From positions 58,364 through 122,363 of the forward strand of contig SZXX01000016.1 of the NCBI GenBank assembly GCA_005843825.1: a stretch of 64,000 nucleotides of DNA, written 5' to 3'. Shown one piece after another: positions 18,435-27,965 of the stretch; the first letter of the stretch is position 1; every line of letters starts with the position of its first letter. Position numbers and translations under genes: made by a program. The notes below the pieces were generated by a model, which made no database searches, was not told where the DNA came from, and saw only the letters and a program-made list of their open reading frames with translations. The stretch comes from Chlorobium sp. (GTDB lineage Bacteria; Bacteroidota; Chlorobiia; Chlorobiales; Chlorobiaceae).

Positions 18435-19676
18435 ATGGATAAAAAGCATTTCGATACGATTGAAGCTGCCGTAGAAGATATCCGGCAGGGTAAACTTGTT
18501 ATTGTTATTGATGATGAAGACCGTGAGGACGAGGGTGATTTTATCGGTGCAGCAGACCGGGTAACCACCGAGATGGTGAACTTTATCACCAAGGAGGCTC
18601 GAGGGCTCCTTTGCGTTGCGGTTACTATGGATCGGGCAAAAGAACTGCAGCTTGATCCGATGGTCCAGAGAAATACCTCCCAGCATGAGACTAATTTTAC
18701 CGTTTCAGTTGATGCAATTGCTGAAGGTGTCACTACCGGTATTTCAGTCTATGATAGAGCAATGACCATCAAGATGCTTGGTGATCCTGCTTCGAAGGCG
18801 GACGATTTTTCACGTCCCGGCCATATATTTCCCCTCAGGGCAATGGATGGCGGGGTGCTCAGGCGTGTCGGGCATACAGAGGCGGCGGTTGATCTTGCTC
18901 GTCTTGCCGGCTGCAGTCCGGTAGGCCTGCTCTGTGAAATTCTGCATGACGATGGCAGTATGGCCAGGCTTCCCGACCTTATCAAGCTGAAGGCTAAATT
19001 CGGGTTGAAGCTCATTACCATCAAGGAACTTGTTGCCTATCAGATGAAGCGCAACAAACTCGTTCACCGTGCAGTTGAGTCAAGACTTCCAACGATTTAC
19101 GGGGAGTTCAGATTGATTGCCTACGAAACATTTGCAGACCACCAGAACCACATGGCTTTTGTGAAGGGGGACGTTACTACTGATGACCCTGTTCTTGTCA
19201 GGGTTCATTCACAGTGTGCCACAGGCGATACGTTTGCCTCTCTGCGTTGCGATTGCGGCAACCAGCTTGCTTCCGCGCTGAGGATGATAGAAAAAGAAGG
19301 ACGTGGTGTATTGATTTATCTTATGCAGGAAGGTCGCGGTATTGGTTTGATCAACAAACTGAAAGCGTATAACCTGCAGGACGAAGGGTTTGATACTGTC
19401 GAAGCCAATGAAAAACTCGGGTTTAAAGCAGATCTTCGGGATTATGGTATCGGGGCACAAATTCTCAAAGACCTTGGTATCCGCAAAATGAAGCTCATGA
19501 CAAACAACCCCAAAAAAGTGGTCGGTCTTGAGGGGTATGGTCTGGAGATTGTTGAGCGCATCTCCCTTGAGATTGCGCCTAATCCCATGAACCAGACCTA
19601 TCTCGATACCAAGCGTGACAAAATGGGCCATATGATCGGGTGCTCATGTGGCAGTGGTCATCATCATCACGAATAG
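18435..19676 (+). CDS. ribBA: Bifunctional DHBP synthase / GTP cyclohydrolase II
   Basis: It makes both precursors of riboflavin. The RibB domain (about 1-205) has [11 protein letters not shown] and RPGHIFPL...RRVGHTEA. The RibA domain (about 206-400) has the zinc cysteines in HSQCATGD and RCDCG, the [10 protein letters not shown] motif and the TNNPKK GTP-site motif. The 413-residue length is normal. The extreme C-terminus ends [12 protein letters not shown], an unusual Cys/His-rich tail. The start ATG follows GGTAAAAGGGGT. I found no FMN riboswitch in the 220-bp leader, only a weak hairpin with a T run near 18356-18383. Confidence 0.95.
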   Translation: MDKKHFDTIEAAVEDIRQGKLVIVIDDEDREDEGDFIGAADRVTTEMVNFITKEARGLLCVAVTMDRAKELQLDPMVQRNTSQHETNFTVSVDAIAEGVTTGISVYDRAMTIKMLGDPASKADDFSRPGHIFPLRAMDGGVLRRVGHTEAAVDLARLAGCSPVGLLCEILHDDGSMARLPDLIKLKAKFGLKLITIKELVAYQMKRNKLVHRAVESRLPTIYGEFRLIAYETFADHQNHMAFVKGDVTTDDPVLVRVHSQCATGDTFASLRCDCGNQLASALRMIEKEGRGVLIYLMQEGRGIGLINKLKAYNLQDEGFDTVEANEKLGFKADLRDYGIGAQILKDLGIRKMKLMTNNPKKVVGLEGYGLEIVERISLEIAPNPMNQTYLDTKRDKMGHMIGCSCGSGHHHHE

Positions 19677-19749
19677 AGAGGAAAAAAAAGTAGTAAAACA
19701 CACACACCAAAAACCGTAAACTTCCGTCAGGAAAAGGACAGAGATAGCG

Positions 19750-21069
19750 ATGGATACTGACATCCTTCAAAGGCAGGACAAGGAGGTCTTTGAGGCTATA
19801 GCCAACGAGACAACCAGACAGAATGAAACACTTGAGCTTATTGCCTCGGAAAATTTCACAAGTCGGGCGGTTATGCAGGCCTGCGGGTCGGTTATGACCA
19901 ATAAATATGCCGAAGGGTATCCCGGCAAGCGCTACTATGGCGGATGCGAATATGTTGATGTAGCTGAAAATCTTGCGCGCGACCGTGCTAAAAAGCTTTT
20001 CCGATGTGAGTATGTCAATGTGCAGCCGCATTCCGGATCAAGCGCAAACATGGCGGTTCTCTTTTCGGTCTTGAAACCGGGTGATCGAATTATGGGGCTT
20101 GATTTGTCGCATGGCGGCCATTTAACCCATGGAAGTTCGGTTAATTTTTCCGGTCAGATGTTCGAAGCTCACTCTTATGGAGTCGATCGTGAAACCGGCA
20201 TCGTCAATATGAACAAGGTTGAAGAACTAGCCCTTCAGGTTCGCCCGAAACTTATCATCTGTGGCGCAAGTGCTTATTCACAGGGCTTTGATGTCAAGGC
20301 GTTCAGGGCGATTGCCGACAAGGTCGGAGCGTTTCTGATGGCCGATATTGCGCATCCTGCAGGGTTGATTGCCGCCGGTTTTCTGGGTGATCCCATGCCG
20401 CATTGTCATTTCGTTACCACCACGACGCACAAGACTCTTCGCGGGCCGAGGGGCGGTATGATCATGATGGGCAGCGACTTCGAAAACCCTATGGGTATTA
20501 CCATCAAGACCAAAACCGGTTCAAGGTTGAAAATGATGTCGGAGGTGATGGATGCCGAAGTTATGCCGGGTATTCAGGGTGGTCCCCTCATGCATGTTAT
20601 TGCAGGTAAGGCAGTTGCTTTCGGTGAAGCGCTCCAGCCTGAGTTCAGGGAGTATGCTGCTCAGGTGATAAAAAATGCCGCTGCCATGGCTGAAAAGTTT
20701 GTCGGTCTTGGTTACAACATCGTAAGCGGTGGGACCAAAAACCATCTCATGCTGCTTGACCTGCGCAACAAAAACGTCACAGGAAAAGTTGCCGAAAACC
20801 TTCTTCACACAGCCGGCATTACCGTCAACAAGAACATGGTTCCTTTTGACGACAAGTCACCCTTTGTCACAAGCGGTATCCGCATCGGTACTCCAGCCAT
20901 GACCACCAGAGGTATGAACGAAGCCGACAGTCAGCTTATTGCCGAGCTTATCGATAAGGTTATCTCATCAGCCGAAAAGCCTGATTCAGCAGATGTATGC
21001 AAGGCAGTCAGAACAGAAATCAGAGAGCTTTGCCTGCGTCATCCACTTGAAGGATACGGCGCATTATAG
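19750..21069 (+). CDS. glyA: Serine hydroxymethyltransferase
   Basis: GlyA interconverts serine and glycine with tetrahydrofolate, supplying one-carbon units. The 439-residue protein has K228 as PLP lysine in the [10 protein letters not shown] motif, plus [29 protein letters not shown] and [12 protein letters not shown], all family hallmarks. The start follows AAAAGGACAGAG. It lies 73 bp after ribBA and ends in a strong terminator, so the two may be cotranscribed. Confidence 0.96.
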   Translation: MDTDILQRQDKEVFEAIANETTRQNETLELIASENFTSRAVMQACGSVMTNKYAEGYPGKRYYGGCEYVDVAENLARDRAKKLFRCEYVNVQPHSGSSANMAVLFSVLKPGDRIMGLDLSHGGHLTHGSSVNFSGQMFEAHSYGVDRETGIVNMNKVEELALQVRPKLIICGASAYSQGFDVKAFRAIADKVGAFLMADIAHPAGLIAAGFLGDPMPHCHFVTTTTHKTLRGPRGGMIMMGSDFENPMGITIKTKTGSRLKMMSEVMDAEVMPGIQGGPLMHVIAGKAVAFGEALQPEFREYAAQVIKNAAAMAEKFVGLGYNIVSGGTKNHLMLLDLRNKNVTGKVAENLLHTAGITVNKNMVPFDDKSPFVTSGIRIGTPAMTTRGMNEADSQLIAELIDKVISSAEKPDSADVCKAVRTEIRELCLRHPLEGYGAL

Positions 21070-21100
21070 TTGTTTGTTTCTGCTCGTTTGTTTTGACGTT

Positions 21101-21152
21101 AAAGCCCTCCTGCATTCTCATGGATTGCAAGGAGGGCTTTTGCTTTTTTTTT
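21101..21152 (+). terminator. Rho-independent terminator of glyA
   Basis: A GC-rich stem with arms AAAGCCCTCC (21101-21110) and GGAGGGCTTT (21131-21140), extended by TGCA/TGCA around a single unpaired A, is followed by a run of nine T (21144-21152). Confidence 0.9.
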
Positions 21153-21231
21153 AAATTGGGTGGAATTTATTGTAAAAAATGTTACCACTTATCGATCCAG
21201 CAGATGGGTATGTTTTTTTAAAAAAAAAGGC

Positions 21232-21576
21232 TCAAGCTTTGTCGCTGATTTCAACAATCGGTTCACCACTACTAATTAATTGCAAAGCTTTTTCGAGCGA
21301 ATTTTCGAGGACAGCTCTCATTTTTTGATTAGACGTATTTCCACAGGTAACCCATATAAGGTAAGGCGGTGAGCCAAACTGATCGATAAGCTTAAGGAAA
21401 TCGGAGTCTTTACTCATAATAACAGCATTCGCTTCCTTTGCGGCTTCAAAGATTACTTGGTCATTAGCTTTCTGAAGACTCAGGAAACGAAGAGATTGGG
21501 CTTCGATTGTGGGAAATGTACGGTTAATCCATGCTGCAAGTGATGGTGAGAGATGTGCATCAATCCATATTGTCAT
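21232..21576 (-). CDS. DUF5615 PIN-like toxin
   Basis: A 114-residue PIN-like domain protein, probably the toxin (nuclease) of a type II toxin-antitoxin pair. Visible acids of the PIN-like active site are D6 (WIDAHLSP) and the MSKDSDFLKL segment, where DUF5615 proteins have a conserved (K)DxDF. The gene overlaps the upstream DUF433 antitoxin gene by 4 bp (ATGA-type coupling). Toxic activity is inferred from the family pairing, not shown. Confidence 0.82.
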   Translation of the reverse strand: MTIWIDAHLSPSLAAWINRTFPTIEAQSLRFLSLQKANDQVIFEAAKEANAVIMSKDSDFLKLIDQFGSPPYLIWVTCGNTSNQKMRAVLENSLEKALQLISSGEPIVEISDKA

Positions 21577-21797
21577 GCTGCAATAACTGGATGATCCAGC
21601 TTTCGGCTTGCATATTTAAGTACAGCCAGAATGTCTTCTTTTTCGAGGTCTGGAAGTTCTTCAATAATGTCATCGTGCGAAAGTCCTGTCGCAAGTAAAT
21701 CCAGGACATCGACTACTCTTATACGCAATCCTCTAATGCATGGTCTACCACCACATTGTTCTGGATTGATAGTGATTTTTTTTTGCCAGTCGTCCAT
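21573..21797 (-). CDS. DUF433 antitoxin
   Basis: A 74-residue DUF433 protein with the typical core ITINPEQCGGRPCIRGLRI followed by VVDVLDLLATG and LPDLEKEDILAVLKYA. DUF433 proteins are winged-helix-like DNA binders usually encoded with a DUF5615 PIN-like toxin, as here with a 4-bp overlap. It probably neutralises the toxin and represses the operon. Confidence 0.87.
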   Translation of the reverse strand: MDDWQKKITINPEQCGGRPCIRGLRIRVVDVLDLLATGLSHDDIIEELPDLEKEDILAVLKYASRKLDHPVIAA

Positions 21798-21967
21798 AAA
21801 TTTGTATCCAGGTGCGCTATTTTTTCAATCTTATGAAAATAAGATAGAGAAAAAAAGTGTAAAGTAGTTTTTGTTCAGCACAGCTTTCCAGCTCTATGAA
21901 AGGAATGAACGGCATAGGACGTTGCGGAATAATCCACAAGAATTTTTACAGGTAATAGGGGGGGGAA

Positions 21968-22204
21968 ATGAGCACGTTAAGTGTAAGATTGCCGGATTCA
22001 TTGCATAAAAAGGCAAAAGAACTTGCAGTTCTGGAAAATATATCGGTCAATCAGTTGATCAGCTCTGCTCTGGCTGAAAAGATATCTGCGCTGATGACTG
22101 AAGAGTATCTGCATCAAAGAGCTGAAAAGGGCAGTCGTGAAAAGTTTCTTCAAGCTCTATCCCTGGTAAAGACTGTTGAGCCAGCTGAACAGGATCGGTT
22201 GTAA
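21968..22204 (+). CDS. Ribbon-helix-helix antitoxin-like protein (HicB-type), no partner
   Basis: A 78-residue protein starting MSTLSVRLPDSLHKKAKELA, with ISVNQLISSALAEKI: a ribbon-helix-helix DNA-binding domain like that in HicB-family and related antitoxins. A G-rich stretch (21958-21965) lies just before the ATG as ribosome-binding site. No toxin reading frame follows; the next gene is the convergent dnaG. It is divergent from the DUF433/DUF5615 pair 170 bp away and could be a solitary antitoxin or regulator. Confidence 0.7.
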   Translation: MSTLSVRLPDSLHKKAKELAVLENISVNQLISSALAEKISALMTEEYLHQRAEKGSREKFLQALSLVKTVEPAEQDRL

Positions 22205-22274
22205 ACCTTCAGAAGACTTATGCTCAGAGCGTTTCCTTAAGTAAGGGATGTGTTCTTTATTCAGCTAAATGGGT

Positions 22275-24170
22275 TCAGCTTTTTTCCAGGATGCTTGTAA
22301 TCATCTTCCCGAGATCTTGTGAAGTCTTTCGGATTTTTTTATCCAGCACAATTTTTTCCTTCAGAAGTTCAATCTCCTTCTCGGTATCGTTTTCAAGCCG
22401 GATCTGCTCTGTGAGCACTATTTTCTGATGGATCAACGGTTCGAGAATCAGGTTTTTGAATGCATCCAGGAACATCGTCAGACATCGTTTTGCATTATCG
22501 GCGTGAACATCAGATTGTTCGAGCCATTTATTGCTGACCGGCGGGTCAAGCAGTAAGCCGGATGCAAGATCCCTCGATTCCGGACTGCTGAAAAGGCTTA
22601 TTTCGGTTGTCATGTCGATATGCTCATTTGGACTGCCTTCAATGTCATGGTAACGGCGGATCATGTGGGTGAAAATCTGCTGGGCATCCTTGTGTGGCAA
22701 CTCCAGCATTGCCTCATGCGAAGCCGCAAATTCCAGTACAACATTTCCATATGCAGTGCTTTCAAGCAGCGCCTTCAAAAAAGTTTTTTCAAGAACAGAT
22801 AAGTTTGCCGGCTGTTGACGTGGTGTCTGTTCAAAAGATTGGTTTTCTCTTGGAAATGATTTTTTTACCTTTTCAGCGTTCTCTTTTCCGAGCAGCTCCT
22901 TGAGGGCTAGCTGGCTGATGACAAGTTTTTCAGATAGTTGCTGGAGGTAAAGTTCCTGCTGTATACGGTCGGGGATCAGGGATATGGTGTGCGCCATTTC
23001 CCTGATGGCTTTTGCTTTTATTTCAGGGTTTGCAAAATTCTCAGATTCCATGAAAAAACGGATTTGAAAGTCCTGAAACAGCAATTTGTTCTCTTCAACG
23101 AACTGCAGAAATCCATCTCTTCCTTCACGGCGAACAAAACTGTCAGGATCATCACCCGCAGGAAGCATGACAATGAATGGGGTTATGCCCTCTGCAAGCA
23201 GCGTATCAAGGCCGGTCATCATTGACTTTTTGCCGGCAGAATCCGCATCATACATGAAGAGTACACTTTTGGTGTGACGGTGCAGAATTTTTGCCTGGTA
23301 CCGTGTCAGTGACGTGCCGCATGATGCTACAGCATTTGTTATTCCTGCCTGGTGAAGCGCAAGGACATCCATATAGCCTTCCACAAGAATGGCGGATTCC
23401 ATCCGCCGTATTTCATGTTTAGCCGTATTCAGGCCGTACAGAAGTTTTGACTTTTCAAACAACCGGCTTTCAGGAGAATTAAGGTATTTTGGAGTTTGAG
23501 GGTCATCAAGCAGGGTTCGCCCCCCAAAGCCTACAACCTGCCCTCCAACGGAAAAAACAGGAAATATCACCCTGCTGCGGAAGGTGTCATACCATGAGTT
23601 TCGCTGTTTATGATGTGTTACAAGTCCGAGATCAGTGAGATGTTCCTGCGGTATGCCTGCCCGCTTTGCTTCATTGAAGAGGCTGTCCCATGAGTCAGAT
23701 GCATAACCAAGGACAAAGGCAGATATTGTTTTATCCGAAAGCGCGCGCTTTGTTACCAGATAGTCATGGCCGATTTTTCCCGCCTTGCTTTCGAGTGTTC
23801 TTTGAAAGAACTTCGCTGCCCAGCGAAGGGTTTCGGTGCGGCTGTCTTCAAGAGCAGGGTTTTGTTCCTTTTTTTCAGTGAACCTGCTGATATCTATTCC
23901 CGCTCGTTTGGCAACCAGTTCAATTGCTTCAGGAAAGGAGACCTTCTCCATTTCCATGACAAAAGAAAAAACGTTGCCTCCCTTGCCGGTTGAAAAACAC
24001 TTGTAGATTTGTTTTTCCGGCGAAACGACAAATGAAGGAGTTTTTTCCTGCGTAAAGGGAGAGAGTGCCTTATAGTTGCGCCCTGAAGGTTGAAGTGTCA
24101 GGTAATCAGAGATAATATCAACAATGTCTGCTGCCTGACGGATATCATCAACGGTCGAATGAGGGATCAT
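22275..24170 (-). CDS. dnaG: DNA primase
   Basis: DnaG synthesises RNA primers at the replication fork. The 631-residue protein has an N-terminal zinc-ribbon fold, a TOPRIM core (LVEGYMDVLALHQAG; MYDADSAGKK) and a C-terminal helicase-interaction region. The zinc-ribbon ligands are mostly lost: the positions of the usual C-x2-H...C-x2-C hold S37, T40, C58 and T61 (LSPFTQEKTPSF; KCFSTGKGG). The rest of the domain is conserved, so this is not simple decay. Similar substitutions occur in DnaG of the Bacteroidetes/Chlorobi lineage as I recall it. Monocistronic. Confidence 0.95.
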   Translation of the reverse strand: MIPHSTVDDIRQAADIVDIISDYLTLQPSGRNYKALSPFTQEKTPSFVVSPEKQIYKCFSTGKGGNVFSFVMEMEKVSFPEAIELVAKRAGIDISRFTEKKEQNPALEDSRTETLRWAAKFFQRTLESKAGKIGHDYLVTKRALSDKTISAFVLGYASDSWDSLFNEAKRAGIPQEHLTDLGLVTHHKQRNSWYDTFRSRVIFPVFSVGGQVVGFGGRTLLDDPQTPKYLNSPESRLFEKSKLLYGLNTAKHEIRRMESAILVEGYMDVLALHQAGITNAVASCGTSLTRYQAKILHRHTKSVLFMYDADSAGKKSMMTGLDTLLAEGITPFIVMLPAGDDPDSFVRREGRDGFLQFVEENKLLFQDFQIRFFMESENFANPEIKAKAIREMAHTISLIPDRIQQELYLQQLSEKLVISQLALKELLGKENAEKVKKSFPRENQSFEQTPRQQPANLSVLEKTFLKALLESTAYGNVVLEFAASHEAMLELPHKDAQQIFTHMIRRYHDIEGSPNEHIDMTTEISLFSSPESRDLASGLLLDPPVSNKWLEQSDVHADNAKRCLTMFLDAFKNLILEPLIHQKIVLTEQIRLENDTEKEIELLKEKIVLDKKIRKTSQDLGKMITSILEKS

Positions 24171-24442
24171 GTGCCTGGTCTTAATTCTTTATATGATTGC
24201 AGGAACACTTTTATTTATCTTTCTATTGATCGATTACTATTGAAAAATCACAAGCTTATTTACTAAATTTAACACTGTTATTTAAAAGTTGTTTTTTGCA
24301 TGCCAATGCAATCAAAGTAACATAACTGCCTGCGACGGGTGGTTGCCAAGGTTTTAAATATGAACTACAGTATTTCAAATTCGCTCTCCGGTTTAATAAT
24401 ACCTCTTTTATCTTCTGGTCAGTCAATACAAATAAGAGTTCT

Positions 24443-25189
24443 ATGAAACATGGTTTCTTTACGGGTTTGCTCATTGCAATAACCTATGCGGTTTCTCTGG
24501 GATTTTATTTTTGGATGGGCACCACTCCTCCGGGTTCAATGTTCCATGCAGTTTTCAATGGAGGACTGGTTGTCTCGGTACTCATGGCATTGATTATGAT
24601 GGTGATTGCCTACACGGTGGAACGTATCATTTCCCTGAACAAAGCTTCCGGCAAGGGAAATATTCCGGAGTTTATCCATAGCCTCAAGCAGGATATTGAC
24701 AACGGCTATATCGATCAGGCCATTGCAAAATGTGATGACCATCAGAGTTCACTGGCAGCAGTGCTTCGCGCCGTGCTTGACCGGTATAAGAAGCTCTCTC
24801 AGTATAATGTTACTGATCGGGAGAAAAAGATCAGCGAAATGGAAAAAGCTGTTGAAGAGGCAACGATTATGGAAATGCCTCTTCTGGAGAAAAATCTTGT
24901 CTCTATTTCCACCATTGCCTCAATTTCCACCATGGTCGGGCTTCTGGGAACAACGCTCGGTATGATCCGTGCCTTTGCCGCTATGGCTACCAGCGGAGCT
25001 CCTGACGCTGTACAGCTCTCACTCGGCATTTCTGAAGCTCTTTTTAATACTGCACTTGGTATTCTCGGTGGTATTATGGGTATTGTTGCCTATAACGTTT
25101 TTACCAGCAGGGTTGACCGTTTCAGCTACACCATTGATGAAGCTGCGTTCTATATCATACACACTCTAGGAACTGGTAAATCGGAATAA
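24443..25189 (+). CDS. exbB: MotA/TolQ/ExbB proton channel family protein
   Basis: ExbB is the proton-channel subunit of the Ton motor in the cytoplasmic membrane. The 248 residues have an N-terminal TM pair (about 5-25 and 35-57), a long cytoplasmic part and two C-terminal helices (TMVGLLGTTLGMIRAFAAMA near 165-184; GISEALFNTALGILGGIMGIVAY near 195-218) that form the family signature. It is first of four genes ending in tonB, with 6-bp spacing to exbD. Confidence 0.93.
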   Translation: MKHGFFTGLLIAITYAVSLGFYFWMGTTPPGSMFHAVFNGGLVVSVLMALIMMVIAYTVERIISLNKASGKGNIPEFIHSLKQDIDNGYIDQAIAKCDDHQSSLAAVLRAVLDRYKKLSQYNVTDREKKISEMEKAVEEATIMEMPLLEKNLVSISTIASISTMVGLLGTTLGMIRAFAAMATSGAPDAVQLSLGISEALFNTALGILGGIMGIVAYNVFTSRVDRFSYTIDEAAFYIIHTLGTGKSE

Positions 25190-25195
25190 CTGCTG

Positions 25196-25729
25196 ATGTC
25201 GAGGATCAAGGCAAAAAGAGTTGGGTTTCGCATTGATATGACGCCGATGGTGGACGTTGCGTTTCTGCTGTTGACGTTTTTCATGCTGACGACCAAGTTT
25301 CGACCACCTGAAGTGGTCGCGATCAATCTTCCCTCTTCACATTCTGTGCAAAAGCTTCCGGAGTCAAATGTTCTGACGGTCACGGTGAGCTCTCAAAACG
25401 CCTTTTTCATGGGCGTATCTTCACAGCAGTCCCGGGAAAAAATCTTCAACTCTGTTGTGAAACCTAAGCTGACCGCTGCAGGATTGTCTGCAGGAGCAGT
25501 TGCTGATTCACTGAAAAAATTTAAACTGGCCGAAAACTTTCACGTCAATCGTGATGAGCTTGACAAATTTGTTGTCATGGCGCGTTTTGCCGATCCCAAG
25601 CTTCGACCTGTAGTCAGGGCCGATGCCGATGCCGGTTTTGAAGCAGTGAACTATGTTATCAAGGTTTATAAAAAAGCCAATCTGCTGACCTTCAACCTGA
25701 TTACAGTCCTTAAAAAGGAGATACGCTGA
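25196..25729 (+). CDS. exbD: ExbD/TolR biopolymer transport protein (first copy)
   Basis: ExbD dimers sit in the ExbB pore and use the proton gradient. The 177-residue protein has a short cytoplasmic start, the proton-carrying Asp in DMTPMVDVAFLLLTFFML (about 15-32) and a periplasmic domain. It lies 6 bp after exbB and 3 bp before the second exbD, whose TM helix is nearly identical. The periplasmic domains differ, so the copies are diverged paralogues. Confidence 0.92.
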   Translation: MSRIKAKRVGFRIDMTPMVDVAFLLLTFFMLTTKFRPPEVVAINLPSSHSVQKLPESNVLTVTVSSQNAFFMGVSSQQSREKIFNSVVKPKLTAAGLSAGAVADSLKKFKLAENFHVNRDELDKFVVMARFADPKLRPVVRADADAGFEAVNYVIKVYKKANLLTFNLITVLKKEIR

Positions 25730-25732
25730 GAT

Positions 25733-26257
25733 ATGGGTATTGTTGATTCGCCAAACGGAAATGGCCACAAAAAAAAGGGGAGAAAAGGCTCTAAACGAAT
25801 CGGGTTTCGTCTCGACATGACTCCGATGGTTGATGTGGCATTTCTTCTGTTAACATTTTTTATGTTGACAACAACCTTTTCTAAATCCAATACCATGGAG
25901 ATCAACACTCCTCCTGAAAAGTTGGAAGTAAAGGTTGCAGAGAACAACGTGATGACGATGCGGATTGCCGGAGATGGAATGGCGTATTGCTCTCTCGGTA
26001 ATGAAGTGCCAAAAAGAATTCCCCTCTATGATGCTAATGATACCCGTCAGCTTTCGATGAGCGCGCAGTTGCGCTCGCTCTTGAAACAGCAGACTTCCAA
26101 TAACCAGAAACTTGTTATTGTTGTCAAGCTCAGTGACAAGGCAAAGTATAAACAGCTTGTCGATATTATTGACGAGCTGAATCTCATGAAAATCGACCGC
26201 TTCAGTCTTGATGATTATACTGAGCAGGACGCAGTGGAAGTCAAAAGAGCTGTTTAA
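25733..26257 (+). CDS. exbD: ExbD/TolR biopolymer transport protein (second copy)
   Basis: The second ExbD paralogue (174 residues) has a basic N-terminus (KKKGRKGSKR), then DMTPMVDVAFLLLTFFML, which is identical to the first copy over the TM helix. A periplasmic domain with PPEKLEVKVAENNVMTMRI follows. AAAAGGAGAT at the end of the first exbD serves as its ribosome-binding site. Paired exbD genes in one operon are common in Bacteroidetes/Chlorobi and suggest an ExbD heterodimer. Confidence 0.92.
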   Translation: MGIVDSPNGNGHKKKGRKGSKRIGFRLDMTPMVDVAFLLLTFFMLTTTFSKSNTMEINTPPEKLEVKVAENNVMTMRIAGDGMAYCSLGNEVPKRIPLYDANDTRQLSMSAQLRSLLKQQTSNNQKLVIVVKLSDKAKYKQLVDIIDELNLMKIDRFSLDDYTEQDAVEVKRAV

Positions 26258-26287
26258 GCGAACGAATAAGCAAAGGAGTTCCTACAC

Positions 26288-27088
26288 GTGGCTTCAAAAT
26301 TTGATACAACACATCAGGAATTATTTCATAAAAGAGCTCTTTCATTGTCATTCGGTGAAGAGTTTCTTGATACGGACAGGTTAAGAAGTTTGCAGTACGG
26401 CAATCTGTTCCTTCGTCGCCAGGCACATCTTTTCCTCAGTCATGGAGTTGTCACGGCAATTGTCCTCCTGTCGTTTTTCTGGCTGATTACAGCCAACTGG
26501 CAGACTATTGCTTCATTGACAGGACTGTTTGATAAAGATACTCACCCGATGGTCGAGTGTTATGAAGTGGTTACCAGCGTCACGCAGCTTCCGCCGCCAC
26601 CTCCCATCACAGCTCCCGAACCGGCTCCGGTGACTCCTTCGTGCGCTGTGGCGCCTCCGAATGTCGGAAAAATTAAAAAGGTCAACGAGCAGGAAGTACC
26701 TCGTGAACAGACTGTTGCCACGCAGAAAGAGTTAAAATCTGCTCTTCAGACGCAGGGTTCAGGAAGCGCAAGCGCCTCATCGGGTGATGAAGTGCCGATG
26801 TTTGTTCCCTGTGAAAAAATGCCAGGATTTCTTGACCAGAAAAAACCACTCTATCCTGAGATGGCAAGAATAGCCGGTATTACAGGAAAGGTGTTTGTCA
26901 GTGTTCTTATTGGAGAAGATGGTCGAGCCATCAAAGCAAAGGTTATGAAACGTATCCCGGCTGACTGTGATGTGTTCGATGCCGTTGCCATAAAGTCCGT
27001 CATGGAATCCCGGTACTATCCCGGTATTCAGAATGGCAGCCCGATCAAGGTCTGGTTTACAGTCCCTATCAGGTTCCAGTTGGATTGA
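26288..27088 (+). CDS. tonB: TonB energy-transducing protein
   Basis: TonB spans the periplasm and couples ExbBD to outer-membrane receptors. The 266-residue protein has an unusually long cytoplasmic start (about 45 residues), a TM helix (HGVVTAIVLLSFFWLITA), a Pro-rich linker (LPPPPPITAPEPAPVTP) and the C-terminal TonB domain (YPEMARIAGITGKVFVSVL...TVPIRFQLD). It starts with GTG at 26288, with AAAGGAG nine bases upstream. No TonB-dependent receptor is in the window. Confidence 0.93.
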   Translation: MASKFDTTHQELFHKRALSLSFGEEFLDTDRLRSLQYGNLFLRRQAHLFLSHGVVTAIVLLSFFWLITANWQTIASLTGLFDKDTHPMVECYEVVTSVTQLPPPPPITAPEPAPVTPSCAVAPPNVGKIKKVNEQEVPREQTVATQKELKSALQTQGSGSASASSGDEVPMFVPCEKMPGFLDQKKPLYPEMARIAGITGKVFVSVLIGEDGRAIKAKVMKRIPADCDVFDAVAIKSVMESRYYPGIQNGSPIKVWFTVPIRFQLD

Positions 27089-27187
27089 GTATTCTGATTC
27101 ATCCCGAAAGCTATGTTCAGAAATAACATTGGTAACATTGAATTTTCTTTAGATCAGCTCAATGCGCCAGCTTCAAGCGGGTGAAGT

Positions 27188-27949
27188 ATGAAACAAAAGA
27201 TCTTTTTTGTTGCGGTGGTGATGACTCTCATTTCATTTTCCATTGCAGCTGATGATGCCGGAGCTAAGGCTCCTGACAGCGAAGTGAGAATGAATATCGA
27301 ACCGGGTTCCCTTCAGGAAACTGCGATCAGGGACGGATGGAAAATTGAACTGCTTGATGAGTCGAGGAGTGCCGCCGACCTGACAACTATAGAAAAGGAT
27401 ATCATACTGGCACTCAACATGGTCAGGTCGGATCCTGTCCGATATGCTCAGTTATATATCAAGCCAATTATTACCTCTTTTAATGGAAAGTTTCGTGTTC
27501 TCCATGGTATAACCTTGAGAACCGATGAAGGCCTTATTCCTGCAGAGGAAGTATATGGGTACCTGATTCACCATGTGCCGGTTGCTCCGGTTGCATATTC
27601 TCCGGACCTGCATCGTTCAGCCGTTGAACTGTCGTTTGATCAGTCAAAGACTGGAAAAATCGGTCATATCACTTCAATCGGAAGGAGTTACGATGTGCGG
27701 ATTAGAAGTAATGGGCGATGGAAGTCAGGAGTTGCTGAAACGATTGGCTATGGTGGGAAAACCGGCCTCGACATGGTCAATAATCTGCTGATTGACGATG
27801 GTCTCAAAGATCGGGGGGATCGTTTAATCATGATGGATCCCGTGTATCATTTTGCCGGTGTCAGTGTAAAAACGCATAGCGATTATGGCTCCATTGCTGT
27901 CATTGATTATGCAGTTGCCATCGCAGATAAAATCAAAGGGTCAAAGTGA
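27188..27949 (+). CDS. Secreted CAP (SCP/PR1) domain protein
   Basis: A 253-residue protein with a signal peptide (MKQKIFFVAVVMTLISFSIA) and a CAP domain: IEKDIILALNMVRSDPVRYA, GHITSIGRSYDVRIRSNGRW, ETIGYGGKTGLDMVNNLLIDDG and the C-terminal YHFAGVSVKTH. Bacterial CAP proteins are exported and of mostly unknown function. It follows tonB by 99 bp and is followed by a vestige of another tonB 3' end, so it may have been inserted or rearranged into the Ton operon. Confidence 0.8.
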   Translation: MKQKIFFVAVVMTLISFSIAADDAGAKAPDSEVRMNIEPGSLQETAIRDGWKIELLDESRSAADLTTIEKDIILALNMVRSDPVRYAQLYIKPIITSFNGKFRVLHGITLRTDEGLIPAEEVYGYLIHHVPVAPVAYSPDLHRSAVELSFDQSKTGKIGHITSIGRSYDVRIRSNGRWKSGVAETIGYGGKTGLDMVNNLLIDDGLKDRGDRLIMMDPVYHFAGVSVKTHSDYGSIAVIDYAVAIADKIKGSK

Positions 27950-27965
27950 TCGTGTGTAAGTGCGA

